The notes beneath the pieces are model-generated. The model was not told where the DNA came from. It searched no databases and worked only from the letters and a program-made list of their open reading frames with translations. DNA of 64,000 nucleotides. It comes from Thelonectria olida. Taxonomy: Eukaryota; Ascomycota; Sordariomycetes; Hypocreales; Nectriaceae. The translations under genes were made by a program, and so were the position numbers. The stretch covers positions 186,001 to 250,000 of the forward strand of contig JAGPYM010000018.1 of assembly GCA_020736575.1 (NCBI GenBank). The letters run 5' to 3'. The first letter of the stretch is position 1; every line of letters starts with the position of its first letter. Below are positions 13,054 through 25,470 of this stretch, piece by piece.

Positions 13054-14629
13054 CTATTTTCCCTCAACCTCCTTGAGAATGCCCGCGAGGTTGATGCTCT
13101 TGGGTCGCTCAATAGGGAGGCCCAAGGCACGGTCCCAGACCAACTGGGCCAGAGGGCCAAGGCCTCGCGAGACACCAAAGGTGGCAGTGTAGTAGAGCGT
13201 CTCGTGGAAGCCATAGTGGTGGAACAAAACACCAGAGCTGCTGTCGACATTAGGGTAGGGGTTCTTGGTCTTGCCGTGTTTCTTGAGCACCTCGGGGGCA
13301 ATCCGGCTGTTCTTCTCAACAAGCTGGAAGACGGGGTCCTGAGCAATCTCGGGGCGGGCGGCAGCATAGTCCATGAGGGCCTCGAATCGAGGATCGGGCT
13401 TGCGGAGCACGGCGTGACCGTAGCCAGGAACGACACGACCAGAGTTGAGCGTGGACCAGAGGTAGTCGTTGACATCCTGCTCGGTGTACTTGGCGGGAAT
13501 GGCCTCCTTCATCTGGATGATCCATCGGAGCACCTCCTGGGCGGCAAGACTAGATACTGTTAGGCAATTGCAACAATAAAAAGGATACTGGCGCATAAAA
13601 CTTACCCGTGGAGGGGACCGGCAAGACCCTGGAGACCGGCACTGTAAGACAGGAAGGGATCGCTCAGAGCGCTACCAACGAGGTGAGTGGCATGGGCAGA
13701 AACGTTACCACCCTCGTGGTCACCGTGGAGAGCGAGGTAGAGACGGAGGAGGTCCTGGAAGTTCTCGTTCTCCTTGCCACCCTTGCCGAGCATGGCAGCA
13801 AAGTTGTAAGACCAATCCTGCTCGAGATCGACCTCGGCAGGGAGGGCACCCCCACCCTTGTAGGAGTTCTGGTAGATCTTGGCAGCAATAGTGGGCAGCT
13901 TGGCCAGAAGGGAGATGCAGTCGTCAAAGGTAGGTTCCCAGTAGTCCGCTTTGTTGAGGCCCTGCTCGTAGGCCTTGGCAAACTTGGACTCGTAGTTCAG
14001 GGCAGACACGGCCATGGCGAACTGGGTCATGGGGTGCAGGTCCTTGGGGAAGTTGTCGAGCATCTCGGAGACAAAGGCGGGGATCTGGGCCTGCTCGGCG
14101 AGCTCGCGGGAGAAGACGCGGATCTGGTTTGTAGAGGGGACCTTTCCGGTGAGGAGCAGCCAGAACATGGCCTCGGGCAGCATCTCGGTGCCACTCTTGC
14201 CCTTGGGGAGCTCCTTCTGGCAGTCCTTGATGGTGCGGCCATGGAAACGAATGCCCTCGTTGGCGTCGAGGACAGAACCCTCCCAGACCATGGCCTTCAG
14301 GCCACGCATGCCACCGAGGGTATTCTCGACCTTGATCTCGCCAAGGGTCTTGTTGGCATGGGCCTTGACCTTCTTGAGAAGCTCTCGCTTGGCAGGGATG
14401 GCCTCCCTGAGGGTGGCCTTGAGATCGGGCTCGGCGGTGGCATATCCGCGAACGCCAGAGAGGGCGGCACGGGTGATGGGCTGATTGAAAGAAGATTGAA
14501 TGTTAGCATTGTAGGGATCTCACGGACTCGTAGGGGAAGAGGATGGAGGGGGCGGGGCCGAGCCCTTGAAGCACTAAGCTGGGCACGTACCTTGAAAGCC
14601 CGAGTGGACGTTCTCAAGTTCAGAGCCAT
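13054..14629 (-). CDS. mcsA: 2-methylcitrate synthase, mitochondrial (citrate synthase family)
   Basis: Exons 14591-14629, 13606-14480 and 13054-13549 give 469 residues. The catalytic triad of the citrate synthase family is visible: H304 (GPLHG), H350 (GYGHAVLR) and D407 (NPYPNVDSSSG). The arginine-bearing, acid-poor N-terminus (ALNLRTSTRAFK to about residue 26) looks like a mitochondrial presequence. From memory of fungal sequences, GGMRGLKAMVWEGSVLDANE, FHGRTIKDCQKELPKG and TGTEMLPEAMFWLLLTG-like segments resemble Aspergillus McsA (methylcitrate synthase) more than CitA. The enzyme would condense propionyl-CoA with oxaloacetate. The divergent neighbour encodes the lyase of the same cycle, which supports this choice. 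Ordinary citrate synthase is the alternative. Confidence 0.82.
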
Positions 14630-15991
14630 GATTCAAGATGGTGTGAGATGGGAGAGAAAGAGAAAGAAAGAGGGGAACAAAAGTTGGAGAAGGGGAGAGG
14701 CCAGTAGAAGAAGATAAGGTAACAAAGGAAGGCAGAGCTGCGTGCCAAAGGGAGGAACTGTTGGGCCGCGGCTTCCAAAGGCTGTACTCTGTGACCAGAA
14801 CCCGTGGGGTTGGAGAGTCTGGGGTAACAGCCGGAGCAGCGAATAGCGGGGGAGTAGGAATGGGGCAATTGGCAGGGAGCGCTGCTGCGAGCACAGATCA
14901 GTAAAGAACTACAGATTTGGTTTGTGGGGTTCGGTTGAAGCTTTGTCTGTAGCCGGTGACGTCGATATGAAGATATGCTTACAGTCGGAGAAAGTCAATG
15001 GATAGGGCTGTTGGAGACGACGTGGTGAAACCGCACCGATAATAAATACTAAGGAAAGAAGCAGGAGAGAAAGAGTACAAGATCGACAGGAGATGTTCTG
15101 TATCAAATGGAATGCAATGCAATTAGCCCGACGAATACCACGTCTTCCGTCACCACCACCAGCTTCTCTCTCCCTTGTCTTTCAACCCCCCCTCACTCTG
15201 CTGTTTACCGAAAACACCCATTCACAACATAACAACTCCTGCCGCGCTAACATGCACGTATCGGACGACAGGAATAACTGGCTCATTCTCCAGAAGTACC
15301 CCCCCTAAAAGACTGCAGCGCACTGCAGCTGCTGCAACACGGAGCGTAATCGTCAACAACCGAGAAAAGCCGTGATGACCCGTTCTCCAACCAAGGTCCA
15401 GCCAGAGTCCGAGCTCCATCATTGGCCAATGCCGTCGGCAATGGTTTGCCGTTCTTAACCAAGGTCTTTCGTCCATCATCTGTACTGCCGAGCTTCTCAC
15501 CTCTCACTTTTCTCTTTCAAACCCATGGTTCTCGACACAGCCGGGGAATGAGACCATCTCTCAGCTCGTATATACGCACAGTAATGCTACATTACCCAAA
15601 CATAAAGATCCATCTACCGAACACGGAGCTGCCTTCGGTCACCGGTCGGTCATCGAGGCCTTTCTTAAACAAATGGTCCGTTGTCGCAGATTCTGGTCTC
15701 ATCCATTGCTCCCTCTTTGTGTCTAGTTGTGCGGTTATCGTTCGGTTGTGGTGTGGTCTAAGTCACTCTGATTTTGTCGTGGTGAACTCCAACGAGCTCA
15801 GACCTTGGTCATAATTATTCATCAGCCGAGCTCCATCTGTAAACCTTGTCCCGCTTCCATCCCACGGGTACACATACGAATACTCTCCTCCATAACAACG
15901 TCTTCAATTTTTTCTACTTGTAATAATTATTTATTCGTGTTGCTATCGCACGCCTGCGGCAAAACGACGTCATCCCCCCCCGCGTGCAATC
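14630..15991. promoter_or_regulatory. Shared divergent promoter region of the methylcitrate-cycle genes
   Basis: A 1.36-kb gene-free interval between the start codons of the methylcitrate synthase and methylisocitrate lyase genes. It contains pyrimidine-rich leaders on each side, a C-run near 15974-15981 and AT-rich sequence near 15905-15935. Co-regulation of the pair from this interval is an inference. Confidence 0.5.
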
Positions 15992-17894
15992 ATGACCACC
16001 ATGCAGCGCATCGCCTCGAGAGCTCCTCGGCGCATCCTGCTCTCCGCCACAAACGCTACCAGACCCCGACTCTCCCCAGCGCCCTTCCTCGCCCTCCGCG
16101 CCCTCTCCACCACGTCCCTTCGCACAATGCCCCTCCAGTCCCTCTCTTCCGCAACGGCTGCCGACGCCTTCCAGCTCCTCCCCGAGTCGCAGAAGCCCGG
16201 CGAGGCAGAGGACGCCCTGTATGGAGCCACCGTCAAGGAAATCGAAGCCTGGTGGGCGACGCCTCGATATGCCGGCATCAAGCGTCCCTACAGCGCCGCC
16301 GACGTTGCGACAAAGCGCGGCACCCAGAAGATCCAGTATCCGAGCTCTGTCATGGCTCAAAAACTATTCAACCTCGTCCGCGAGCGCGAGGCCAAGGGCG
16401 AGCCCATCCACACAAGTACGCTTCCCCCAACCCTAACCTCCATCCTGACCTCACCACCGCCGTCATGACATCTTCCTGCAGACCAACTAACACTCTCCAG
16501 TGGGCGCAATTGACCCCGTTCAAATGACCCAGCAAGCGCCTCACCAAGAAGTCCTCTACATCTCCGGCTGGGCGTGCTCCTCGCTCCTCACCACCACCAA
16601 CGAGGTCTCCCCCGACTTTGGCGACTACCCTTACAACACCGTCCCCAACCAGGTCCAGCGCCTCTCCAAGGCCCAGAACATGCACGACCGCAAGCAATGG
16701 GACCTCCGTCGCAAGATGACGTCCGAAGAGCGCACCAAGTCACCCTACATCGACTACCTCCGCCCCATCATCGCCGACGGTGACACCGGCCATGGCGGTC
16801 TCTCAGCCGTCTTGAAGCTAGCAAAGCTCTTCGCAGAGAACGGTGCGGCGGCTGTGCACTTTGAGGACCAGCTCCACGGCGGCAAGAAGTGCGGCCATCT
16901 CGCAGGCAAGGTCCTCGTTCCCATCGGCGAGCACATCAACCGTCTGGTGGCCGCCCGCTTCCAATGGGACGTCATGGGCTGCGAGAACCTCGTCATCGCC
17001 CGCACCGACTCTGAGTCCGGCAAGCTCATCTCCTCGGCGATTGACGTGCGCGACCATGAGTTCATCCTGGGCGTCGCCGACCCCTCCATCGAGCCCCTCG
17101 CCGAAACCATCCAAGCCATGGAAGCCAAGGGTGCCGTCGGCGCGGAAATCGACGCCTTCGAGGCCAACTGGGTCAAATCGACCAAGCTCGTCAGCTTCGA
17201 CGAGGCCGCCGTCGCCCACATGCAAAGCGAGGGCGTGTCGCAGGCCAAAATTGACGAGTACCTTGCCGCCACGGCCAAGGACCGCGACATGGGCATCTCT
17301 CGTCGCCGTGGCCTCGCTGCCCAGTTCACAAAGACTCCCGTGTACTTCAACTGGGATGTTCCCCGCACCCGCGAGGGCTTTTACCACTACCGAGCCGGCA
17401 TGGATGCTGCGACCAAGCGCGCTTTGGCATTCGGTCCCTACGCCGACCTTCTTTGGGTCGAGACAGGCGATCCCAACGTCCAAGTCGCTTCCAAGCTCGG
17501 CCGCGCCGTGCGCGAAGTCTACCCGGGCAAGGGCCTCGTGTACAACCTCTCCCCCTCGTTCAACTGGATGGCCCACGGCTTTACCGACGAGACGCTCAAG
17601 TCCTTCATCTGGGACATTGCCAAGGAAGGCTTCGTCCTGCAGCTCATCTCCCTGGCCGGCCTGCACTCCAACGCCACAATCACGACGGAACTGTCGCGGG
17701 ACTTTAAGACGGAGGGTATGAAGGCCTACGTGGACCTGGTGCAGCGCCGAGAGAAGGACCTCAAGTGCGACGTCCTCACGCACCAGAAGTGGAGCGGGGC
17801 GAGCTACATCGACGGCATTCTTGGTGCCATCCAGAGCGGAAGCTCGAGCAGCAAGAGTATGGGCGAGGGAAACACGGAGGGACAATTCCACTAA
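15992..17894 (+). CDS. mclA: 2-methylisocitrate lyase, mitochondrial (isocitrate lyase superfamily)
   Basis: Exons 15992-16415 and 16501-17894 give 605 residues. The lyase signature KKCGH lies at residues 270-274 with the catalytic Cys272, preceded by [10 protein letters not shown], the metal- and substrate-binding loop. The first ~50 residues are rich in Arg, Ser and Ala ([17 protein letters not shown]), as expected for mitochondrial import. The C-terminus ends GNTEGQFH with no peroxisomal tripeptide. These points separate it from peroxisomal isocitrate lyase and favour cleavage of 2-methylisocitrate to pyruvate and succinate. A second in-frame ATG follows at 16001. The divergent 2-methylcitrate synthase gene supports a role in propionyl-CoA detoxification. 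Confidence 0.87.
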
Positions 17895-18257
17895 GCCGAG
17901 CTGCTACGGGTACGTCAGGTCGTATTTCGGGCACGAGTATATAGTTGAATGAAGGGCTACGAGACGAAAGGGATGGAAATGATTGCATGGGTCGGAGTTT
18001 TGGGGGATTTACTTGTTTGTAAATTATCTGAATAAAAAATTCGACTGCTTAGAGCCGTTCATAACCAGTCTGGCTGCCCCCTGAGTGTACATGGATGTGT
18101 TACCCATCATGACAGCCCAGGCTTGACCTAAATATTCCGTCGCCGACATGTCGACAATTCTTTCCTTTCCATTCCCGGCTCCAGCTTCATGCCGGAGCCT
18201 TCATTCCCAAAACGCCATCCACACTATTCATCACAAGTTCATTCGTACGCGCTTTCT
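17895..18257. other. Convergent intergenic region
   Basis: About 360 bp between the stop codons of the methylisocitrate lyase and the SDR gene. An AATAAA-like element near 18029-18036 could serve 3' processing of the lyase transcript. No gene seen. Confidence 0.4.
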
Positions 18258-19259
18258 TTACTCGAGCGAGTTCTTGGAGGCGTTGTTGGTAGGAGCTGCA
18301 GCAGCAGGACCCTCGGCAGTAACGTACGCCTTGGTCATGCCACCATCAACGGCAAAGTCGTGGCCGTTGACGAAGCTAGACTCGTCGCTGGCCAGGAAGA
18401 CGACGGCATGGGCCTGCTCAACAGCCTCGCCGAAGCGGCCCATGGGGAAGTGGACCTCACGACGCTGGCGCTTGGGCTTGTCATCACCGAGCCAGTCCTG
18501 CAGCAGGGGGGTGTTGAGGGGAGCAGGGCAAAGGTTGTTGAATCGGAATCCCTCGCGGGCGTGAACCATGGCCAGCTCACGGGTGAGCGCAAGGACGGCA
18601 CCCTTGGACGCAGTGTAGGCAAGCTGAGGAGTGGCGGCACCGACGAGGGCGACGACGGAGGCCGTGTTGATGATGGAGGCCTTGGTCTTCTTGTTGCGGC
18701 GCAGGGAGAGGACGGCATGCTTGCAGCCGAACCAGACACCCTTGACGTTGATGTTCTGGGTCAGGTCCCAGATGTCCTCAGGAGTGTTGACAGCGTCGTC
18801 GTCCTTGGCGTGCATGATGCCGGCGTTGTTGAACATGACGTCGAGGCCGCCCCAGGAGTCGAGGGACTCGACCATGGCCTTGATCTCGCTCTCCTTGGAG
18901 ACGTCTACTTTCTAGAGTCGGAGGCCATGTTAGAAGTCTGAAGGCAAAGGGGAGAAATGGAGGCGGAGTCGAGGGGAAACGACGTACAAGGATCTCAACG
19001 CGAGGAGCATGGGGCACAAGCTGCTTAAGCTTGGCAAGGGCCTTCTCGAGAGCAGGCTGAGAGATGTCGGTCATGAGGACGGATGCACCCTCCTTGGCAA
19101 AGAGGATGGAGGTTTCGAGGCCAATGCCACTGCAGAGAGGAGCCGTGTTAGCCAACGAATCGATGGTGTCAAGGTATCCAATGCAAAGACCTACCCAGCA
19201 GCGCCGGTGATGATGGCGTTCTTGCCAGCAAGGCGACCGCGGGACTGAGAGCTAGACAT
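18258..19259 (-). CDS. Short-chain dehydrogenase/reductase (classical SDR)
   Basis: Exons 19195-19259, 18988-19129 and 18258-18911 give 286 residues. The Rossmann motif TGAAGGIG spans the first intron (residues 18-25). NNAG, a Ser in the INTAS strand and YTASK supply the structural Asn and the Ser/Tyr/Lys catalytic residues. The TDIS sequence after strand 2 has an Asp, which by family usually means a preference for NAD(H). The PAPLNTPLLQDW loop and DFAVDGGMTKAYV end are typical of bacterial-like fungal SDRs of the 3-oxoacyl-reductase/glucose-dehydrogenase type. The substrate is unknown. The tail after the fold (Ala/Pro/Asn-rich, ~20 residues) is an extension. Confidence 0.88.
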
Positions 19260-21524
19260 GTTGAATTGGCGTGTGATGTTGAACTGTTTGGCGAGAATCA
19301 AGGCGCGGGCTGTCAGGATCAAGGTTGAAGAGGAAGGCTGTGGTTGAAGAGTGGAGGAAAGCTGGACTGAGCAGGATGTATGAAGGTGGGTTTTATGTAG
19401 ATATTTGTTGGCTTCACGATATCGACTGAGGGGCAGCAGCAGGAGGAGGGGACTATGTCTTATCGGGAGAGCTACGATAAGGTAGCAAGCAGCTCACACC
19501 AAGTGGGAGCAAGGGATTGGGGTCACGAGGGCGACGAGGGATGGCATTTGGCCAGTGAGCGATGCGTGATGAGTCAAGGAAACGCACAAGGGACCACCCA
19601 ATGCCGTGTTTGCTTTTGCCCTGAGACATCCATTGCCGACAACGGCGCGGGTCGAGGAACATTCTGGACGTGGGCGCGGTTGCGGCAGCAGCGCATACAG
19701 AGACGGATGGATAGGTAAGGTAGGTAGGTAGGTACGGATAGAACAGTGCAGCGTCTCCTCATGCTGTGTCGCGGCTCCCTTCCGAGAAGAAAGCAAGCAT
19801 CCATCGATCGGGAGCTTATCAGTTGACACAAGACAGCCCCGCTGACGAGCTCTCTCCATCCATCTCGGAGCGCGACGGCAGGTTACGTTGGTGGTCGTGA
19901 TGGAGGGGGGACTCGGCATTCGGGAAATAAGCCCTGGTGGAACCTACATTGCATTATTAGTCAAATGGCCGGCAGTGGCCGTTGGGGACATTCAAGATGC
20001 TCGCGGTATATGGAAATGGTGGTGTTTGTCCAGATCTGGGAACATGGGTGCACCCACTCACCAACTGGCACTTTCAGGGTCCAGACAGATGCCAGATGCA
20101 GATTCGAGGATGGAACCCTTGCCCAATGCCCAATGCCACATGTTCGGAACTGCGCGATGTCGGCCTGCGTGGGGTGGATGGAGCACGTCCAGTCGCGGCA
20201 AATCTATTTGTCAATGGCTGGCAGCGCGGCTATGCACCTCAGTTATACCTCCCTCCCTCACTTCCATCGGAACAAACAGATGGAACCCATCGAGATGCGG
20301 CAACTCCCTCGACTTGCTTGCTTGCTGCAGGAGCCAGGATCCGGGGGAAGGGCAAGGGAAGCTCAGGCCAAGGGATCCCAACCTCGCGCGCGTGCGCCAT
20401 GGCATTGGAAGAGATGCGACGGACGGGGTGCGCACATGGGAGCGCTCGGGCCAGAGCGGCCAGACACCAAAGCTTCAATTAGAAATCATTCATGGCGGCA
20501 ATCGTGTTTGTGTTGGACCTTTATTCGACGAAGTGAGCGCGCGGCAAATTGGCATTGGCGTGCCGCGCATGGTGTTGGGGAGAGCAGAGCCGTCCGCTTC
20601 GTGGTGATGGCTTCTTGGAGGGCACAATCCTGTGGTGACGGATAGGCACGTGAGGCCAGGCACGGCACGTGTAAATGTGGTGATTCTTATCTCTCTACCG
20701 AGTTAGCGAGCTCAATGCCCTGGCCATGTCTGAACCTAGTGTCCCGTTATCTTGGTTTTCATCCATTCTCTCTCCCCAAAAGCGAACACTGAGATATCAT
20801 AACAACCCTCTCCTGCCTCTATCAATTCCCTGGGTGCCCTAGCCATGATACCATGACCACGATGGAATGAATTGGCGGCGGGTGGCGGACCGTTGAACTA
20901 TCCCATCCGCTCCATCCATCGCTTCAGCTTCAGCTTTCCCCCGCGCTCTCCCGTTAACTCTGCAAAATGCCACTAAACCTCAACAGCTCTAGACCCCGAT
21001 TCCCCCCAAAACCGGGAACCTGAAGTACGTCACTGAAGCCTTATCACCGGTTCCCCCCCTCAATGCTCAAAGCTGGGGCTTATCGTAGCCGCGCTGCTCG
21101 AAGCCTTGCGCGCTCCCACGCCCACATCACAAGACACACCCCCTCTCGTCCTCGTCTTCGTCAACTGCACTCTCGTCGTCGTCGCCCTCCTCCTCCTCTT
21201 CTTCTTTTCCTCTCAACATCTCCACTTCTCTTTTGTTTCCATTATACGTATCCATCTGATCCATCATCGCAGTTCCCCACAATCACCACAGCGAAACCTC
21301 CCAGCTTCGCGGCTCACCAACGGCACCGAGGTCCCGACCGCCAGCTTCCGTCTCCTCAATTAGTCCTCCCGTCGCCCGTTGCAACTTCTCTTTGCTCCTT
21401 TAAATCTCTAGACTTACTGTTTTGTTCCTCTCATCCTGTATCACCTCCTCTTCCACATCACCTCCCTCTGTCTCTTAGAACTATCATCAAGACGAGCTTC
21501 AACAGCTCCCCGATCCTCGCAACA
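19260..21524. other. 2.26 kb divergent intergenic region
   Basis: Holds a GGTAGGTAGGTAGGTA tract near 19719-19735, two CACGTG sites (20647-20652 and 20666-20671) and a long C/T-rich leader before the glutamine synthetase-like gene. Three overlapping open frames at 19.9-20.6 kb are Trp/Cys-rich and have no family resemblance, so I do not call a gene. Confidence 0.5.
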
Positions 21525-23095
21525 ATGGCTTCCTTACCCTTCCCCGATGGTCCTCTGACCGTCGAGTCCCTCCCCTCCCTCCTCCAACACGACGCCATGG
21601 TCAAGCTCGCCGGCGTCGACGTCGACGGAATTCTCCGTGGCAAGCTCGTCTCGAAGAAGAAGTTCCTCTCCGTCGCGGAAGCCGGCTTCGGCTTCTGCTC
21701 CGTCATCTTTGGCTGGGACATGCACGACCAGACATACATGCGCGAGCTCAAAATCTCAAACGCCGAGAACGGCTACCATGACCTCCTCGCTATCCCTGAT
21801 TTGTCGAGTTTCCGCCGCATTCCCTGGGAAGACAATGTGCCCTTCTTCCTCGTCAATTTCTTGGACCCCGATACTCAGCAGCCCATTTGCGCCTGTCCGC
21901 GCGGCTTGATCAAGACTCAGCTCGAGAAGCTACAAAGTCACGGCTACGGTGCCATGGCCGGTGGTAAGCATTCCTACCCCTCAAGTCCTAACCGATTGGC
22001 CCTTCTAACGCGTCAATCTCTCCCCAGCCGAGTACGAATTCTTCCAGTTCAAAACCCCAGACGACAAGACGTCCTCGCCGGCCGCCTACCTCCAAGAAAA
22101 CCCTCCACACCAGCTCCCCGCCCTGACTGAGGGCATGTTCGGCTACTCCCTCACCCGTCCCGTCCACAACCAGGAGTACTACTACGACGTCTTCAACACG
22201 TGTTCCAAGTTCAACTGCAACATCGAGGGCTGGCACACCGAGTCCGGCCCCGGTGTCTTCGAAGCCGCCCTCGAGTTTGGCGAGATTGCGCAAATGGCCG
22301 ACCGCGCCGCCTTGTTCAAGTACGTGGTCAAGAGCGTGAGCACAAAGTACGGCATCACTCCGTGCTTTATGGCAAAGCCTAAGCAGGGTCTCCCCGGAAA
22401 CAGCGGCCACATGCACATTTCGCTCGTTGACAAGGACGGCAAGAATCTCCTGGCGAGGGACACTATCGATGAGAACGCAAAGTGGAAGGATATCGCCGGC
22501 CTGTCAGACCTCGGCCGCCATTTCCTCGCCGGTATCCTCGAGGGCCTTCCCGACATTATGCCCCTCCTTGCCCCCACCATCAACTCGTACAAGCGCCTCG
22601 TCGAGAACTTCTGGGCCCCCGTCACCGTATCATGGGGTCTCGAGCACCGCGCCGCCTCCATCCGCCTCATCGCCCCTCCCACCGCCAAGGCCGCAGCCAC
22701 GCGCTTCGAAGTCCGTGTGCCCGGCGCCGACACGAACCCGCACTTCGTCCTTGCCGCCGTTCTCGGTCTCGGCTGGCGCGGCGTGGAGAAAAAACTCGAG
22801 ATCCCCTGCCCACCGCTTGCCATGGGCCAGAACGTCGGCGGCGAGGCGGACAAGGGCGAGCGCCTGGCCAAGAGCCTGAAGGAGGCCACTGCGCGGTTCA
22901 TGGCCAAGGACAGCATTGCCCGCGAGGTGCTTGGGGATGACTTCGTAGACCACTTTGGAGGCACAAGGGAGCACGAGTGCCGGTTGTATGACGAAGCTGT
23001 TACGGATTGGTAAGTTACTCCTCAGTCTAACGGACAGCGAACAGTTGGCTAACACGCAATCCAGGGAAATGAAGAGATACATCGAGACGGTGTAG
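21525..23095 (+). CDS. Glutamine synthetase-like protein (GlnA/FluG-C-terminal type)
   Basis: Exons 21525-21963, 22028-23009 and 23065-23095 give 483 residues. The beta-grasp half contains the VDVDGILRGK strand. The catalytic half shows EGWHTESGPGVFEAAL (metal-binding Glu residues), GNSGHMHISL (catalytic loop His), GLEHRAASIRLI (substrate-binding Arg) and FEVRVPGADTNPHFVLAAVL (C-terminal Arg/Glu motif). These place it in the prokaryotic GlnA-like branch also found at the C-terminus of FluG, not in the shorter eukaryotic GS of nitrogen assimilation. The acceptor may be ammonia or an amine such as a polyamine; this cannot be resolved here. The frame is open far upstream, but the C/T-rich upstream part looks like leader, so the ATG at 21525 was chosen. 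The last coding exon is only 31 nt. Confidence 0.85.
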
Positions 23096-24175
23096 AACCG
23101 GTACAATGGAGTTTTTCTTTTTCCGTTTTGGAGACAAAGAGGTGCTGCGAAGCATGGCATGACGGGTAGAGAGCATGATGACGTACATGAACAAGAGTAT
23201 TGGGGCCGAAGATACCCAACGGTGGTTTTGCAGTGTTTTTGTATAAAGCCTAGAAATGAACTTCTTGAATATCGATTCTTCTTCTTCCATTTTGGATTTC
23301 GCCGGTCTCAATTGACGCAGTAGTTGTCCTTGGATCGCATTCATGAGGCATGACGACATTTAGAGAACGACGTCATACTGCGATTCTGCTGTTCCACACC
23401 CCGTCATCCCTTGATCCCATAAACGACCATGTCCATCGGCCTGCGATATCCCATACTGTCCCATCCTCAACTCTGCTCAGCTCGGCTCGGTAGCCATCCT
23501 TTCTCACATAGCTTGACGACATTTCCAAGCCCAGGTTGCGCGCGATGAGCCGGGATAGATCTCCGAGAGCGGAACCACCCCACCCCCCGCTGTGGATCGC
23601 CCCAGGTTTGTCTGCCGACGACGGACCAAAACTAGCAATGCAGCTCCCCCAGCCATGGATGCGATACAACGTCAACATTGCAAAAGACGAGCCAATAAGT
23701 GGCGTCACCGGGCAAATTAAGCATTTGGTTTCTACGTAAAAAGGGGCTCGATCATTGCCAACGGAAGCTACTGAAAGGGGGTGGGACGGTGCATGACATG
23801 TGAATTACTCCGAGACGTTCTGATTCGGCCCGCGTCTTAGTGGTGTCCTTGGGGAGCATCGGCCGTGTCATTGTGCAGATGCTGTGTATACATACAAGGC
23901 AATAGATTATCCTCAGATCCAGACGCGTAATCGTCTCTCCTTTTATGTAATCCGCAGACAGATGCCATCCATTCCGTCGCTTTTGATCCCATTGCCATCC
24001 TTGAGCTATATACCTTGCTCATATGCTCCAAGTAAATCCCATTCTCTTCATATACATGCCGGATTATGAACGTAAACCAACCAGGCTTTTGCAGCCATAT
24101 ATCCGTCTAAATATGTACTCCTAATGCATGTGTAGGATGTGCTATGCTTTTGCTAACAGAGGAAACCATCCATGT
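23096..24175. other. 1.08 kb convergent intergenic, no gene seen
   Basis: Lies between the 3' ends of the glutamine synthetase-like and LaeA-like genes. Open frames are short and without motifs. Confidence 0.45.
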
Positions 24176-25470
24176 TCATCCTGTGAGTGTCCCAAAGATC
24201 GTTTCGGTCGTGGGCTCTGCTGTCGTGTCTAACGCCGCAGTCGGTTTTCGTGCAGTGATGAATGTTCTAGTAAACAGTGTCAGCTGAAGACCGAAGCTGT
24301 TGGAGTTAAGCCACTCACACTTGCACATTGCTTCTCAGCCCGGGGTCCTGAACCTCCTGCTTGACGCGGTCCAGCAATGCCCTCGTATCTTTCTCTTCCC
24401 ATCCGCAAGTTCCAAACAACATGAGGGTCCAATTCTCCAAACCTAGCACGAGTATTAGCATCAGCTCAGACCCGATACCTTGCCTGGTCCATTGGCTTAC
24501 CGCATTCGATCATCCTAGCCAAGATATCGCCCTTTTCCCGGCTAATGGGATCGTTACCCCAGCTCTTGACAGGTAACCAATCTACTCGCTCCCGGATCGA
24601 CTCGGCACCAACGTCCGTGAGATATCCGGGAACTCGGGGCACGGGATCGAAATCCAGGCCCATTTTCATGCACATGCTAGCATATGCCATTTCGTACTCG
24701 AGACAAGACGATCCAATCTCGGGCTGTTGGTCAGCTAGAAGACCGGGAAGATCCGCCTGCTCTGGATCGACGTCAAAGAAGCGTGGGCGGATCTCGGTAA
24801 ACTCGAGCTGACCGCCAGGCTTGAGGTGGTCAAAGGCCTTGGACAACAGAGCCTTCCAGTCACGGACACCACCTCCCACGAGGTTGCGCATATGAATAAA
24901 ATCGTAGGCACGTGGGGGCCATGGGTCATTGACGTCGGCAATCTCAAACGTCACATTCGTGGGCACATCGCTTGGGAGGAGTGCGCTGGTTAGGTCAACG
25001 CCGAGAATGTTGACTTGGGGATATTTTTGAGCCATATCGCATGCCCAGATGCCACTACCAGTGCCCACGTCCAGAACCTGAAGGGGATTCTCCGGGGTGT
25101 GGTTGTCGAGGGGGAGCTTCGCATCGACGAGACCACCATCAAGACAGAGCTGGAAGAGTTGGTGTTGGAGGGACATTCGGAGTGCCTCGGAGTCGTCGTT
25201 TGGCGTCATGAGTAAGCCGGAACCATGGTACCTATGACTATAGGCATGGATTGGAGGTAAAGAGTCCTCAGAGACGGAGGAGTAGTTGGAGCAGGTGTCA
25301 CTCAGGTCGACACCATCATCTTCGGCAGGACTCATGTCTTCGATGTCGCCGCCGAGGCGGGAGGGGGCATGGCAGCCATCGATGGCATCTCGCGGCTTCT
25401 TGGTCGGGGCGGCAGTGGTGGCAGATGATGTGACAGACTTGCGATGTCTACGAGGTTGAAGGGTGCCCAT
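24176..25470 (-). CDS. LaeA-like SAM-dependent methyltransferase
   Basis: Exons 24501-25470, 24319-24442 and 24176-24266 give 394 residues. Motif I (VLDVGTGSG, about 133-141), the acidic GVDL after strand 2, and FEIADVNDPWP with YDFIHMRNL match the class I methyltransferase core of the LaeA-like family. The helix GGQLEFTEIRPRFFDVD and the C-terminal end TFITARKPT are also typical. By family, LaeA regulates secondary metabolism and development from the nucleus, but most paralogues are uncharacterised and often sit in metabolite clusters. The N-terminal ~85 residues are Ser/Thr- and acid-rich and probably disordered. No polyketide or peptide synthase is present here. The gene is preceded by an unusually long gene-free region. 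Confidence 0.83.

Noticed and set aside
13608..14717. 369-codon plus-strand frame
   Set aside because: Antisense of the 2-methylcitrate synthase exon; low-complexity Leu/Val/Gly/Glu composition.
19888..20645. Three overlapping plus-strand open frames of 166-239 codons
   Set aside because: They are Trp- and Cys-rich, overlap in three frames and show no domain, signal peptide or splice signal; open by GC composition.
21063..21524. Upstream extension of the glutamine synthetase-like frame
   Set aside because: The frame is open, but the sequence is C/T-rich leader encoding Ser/Pro/Arg stretches; homology begins at the ATG at 21525.
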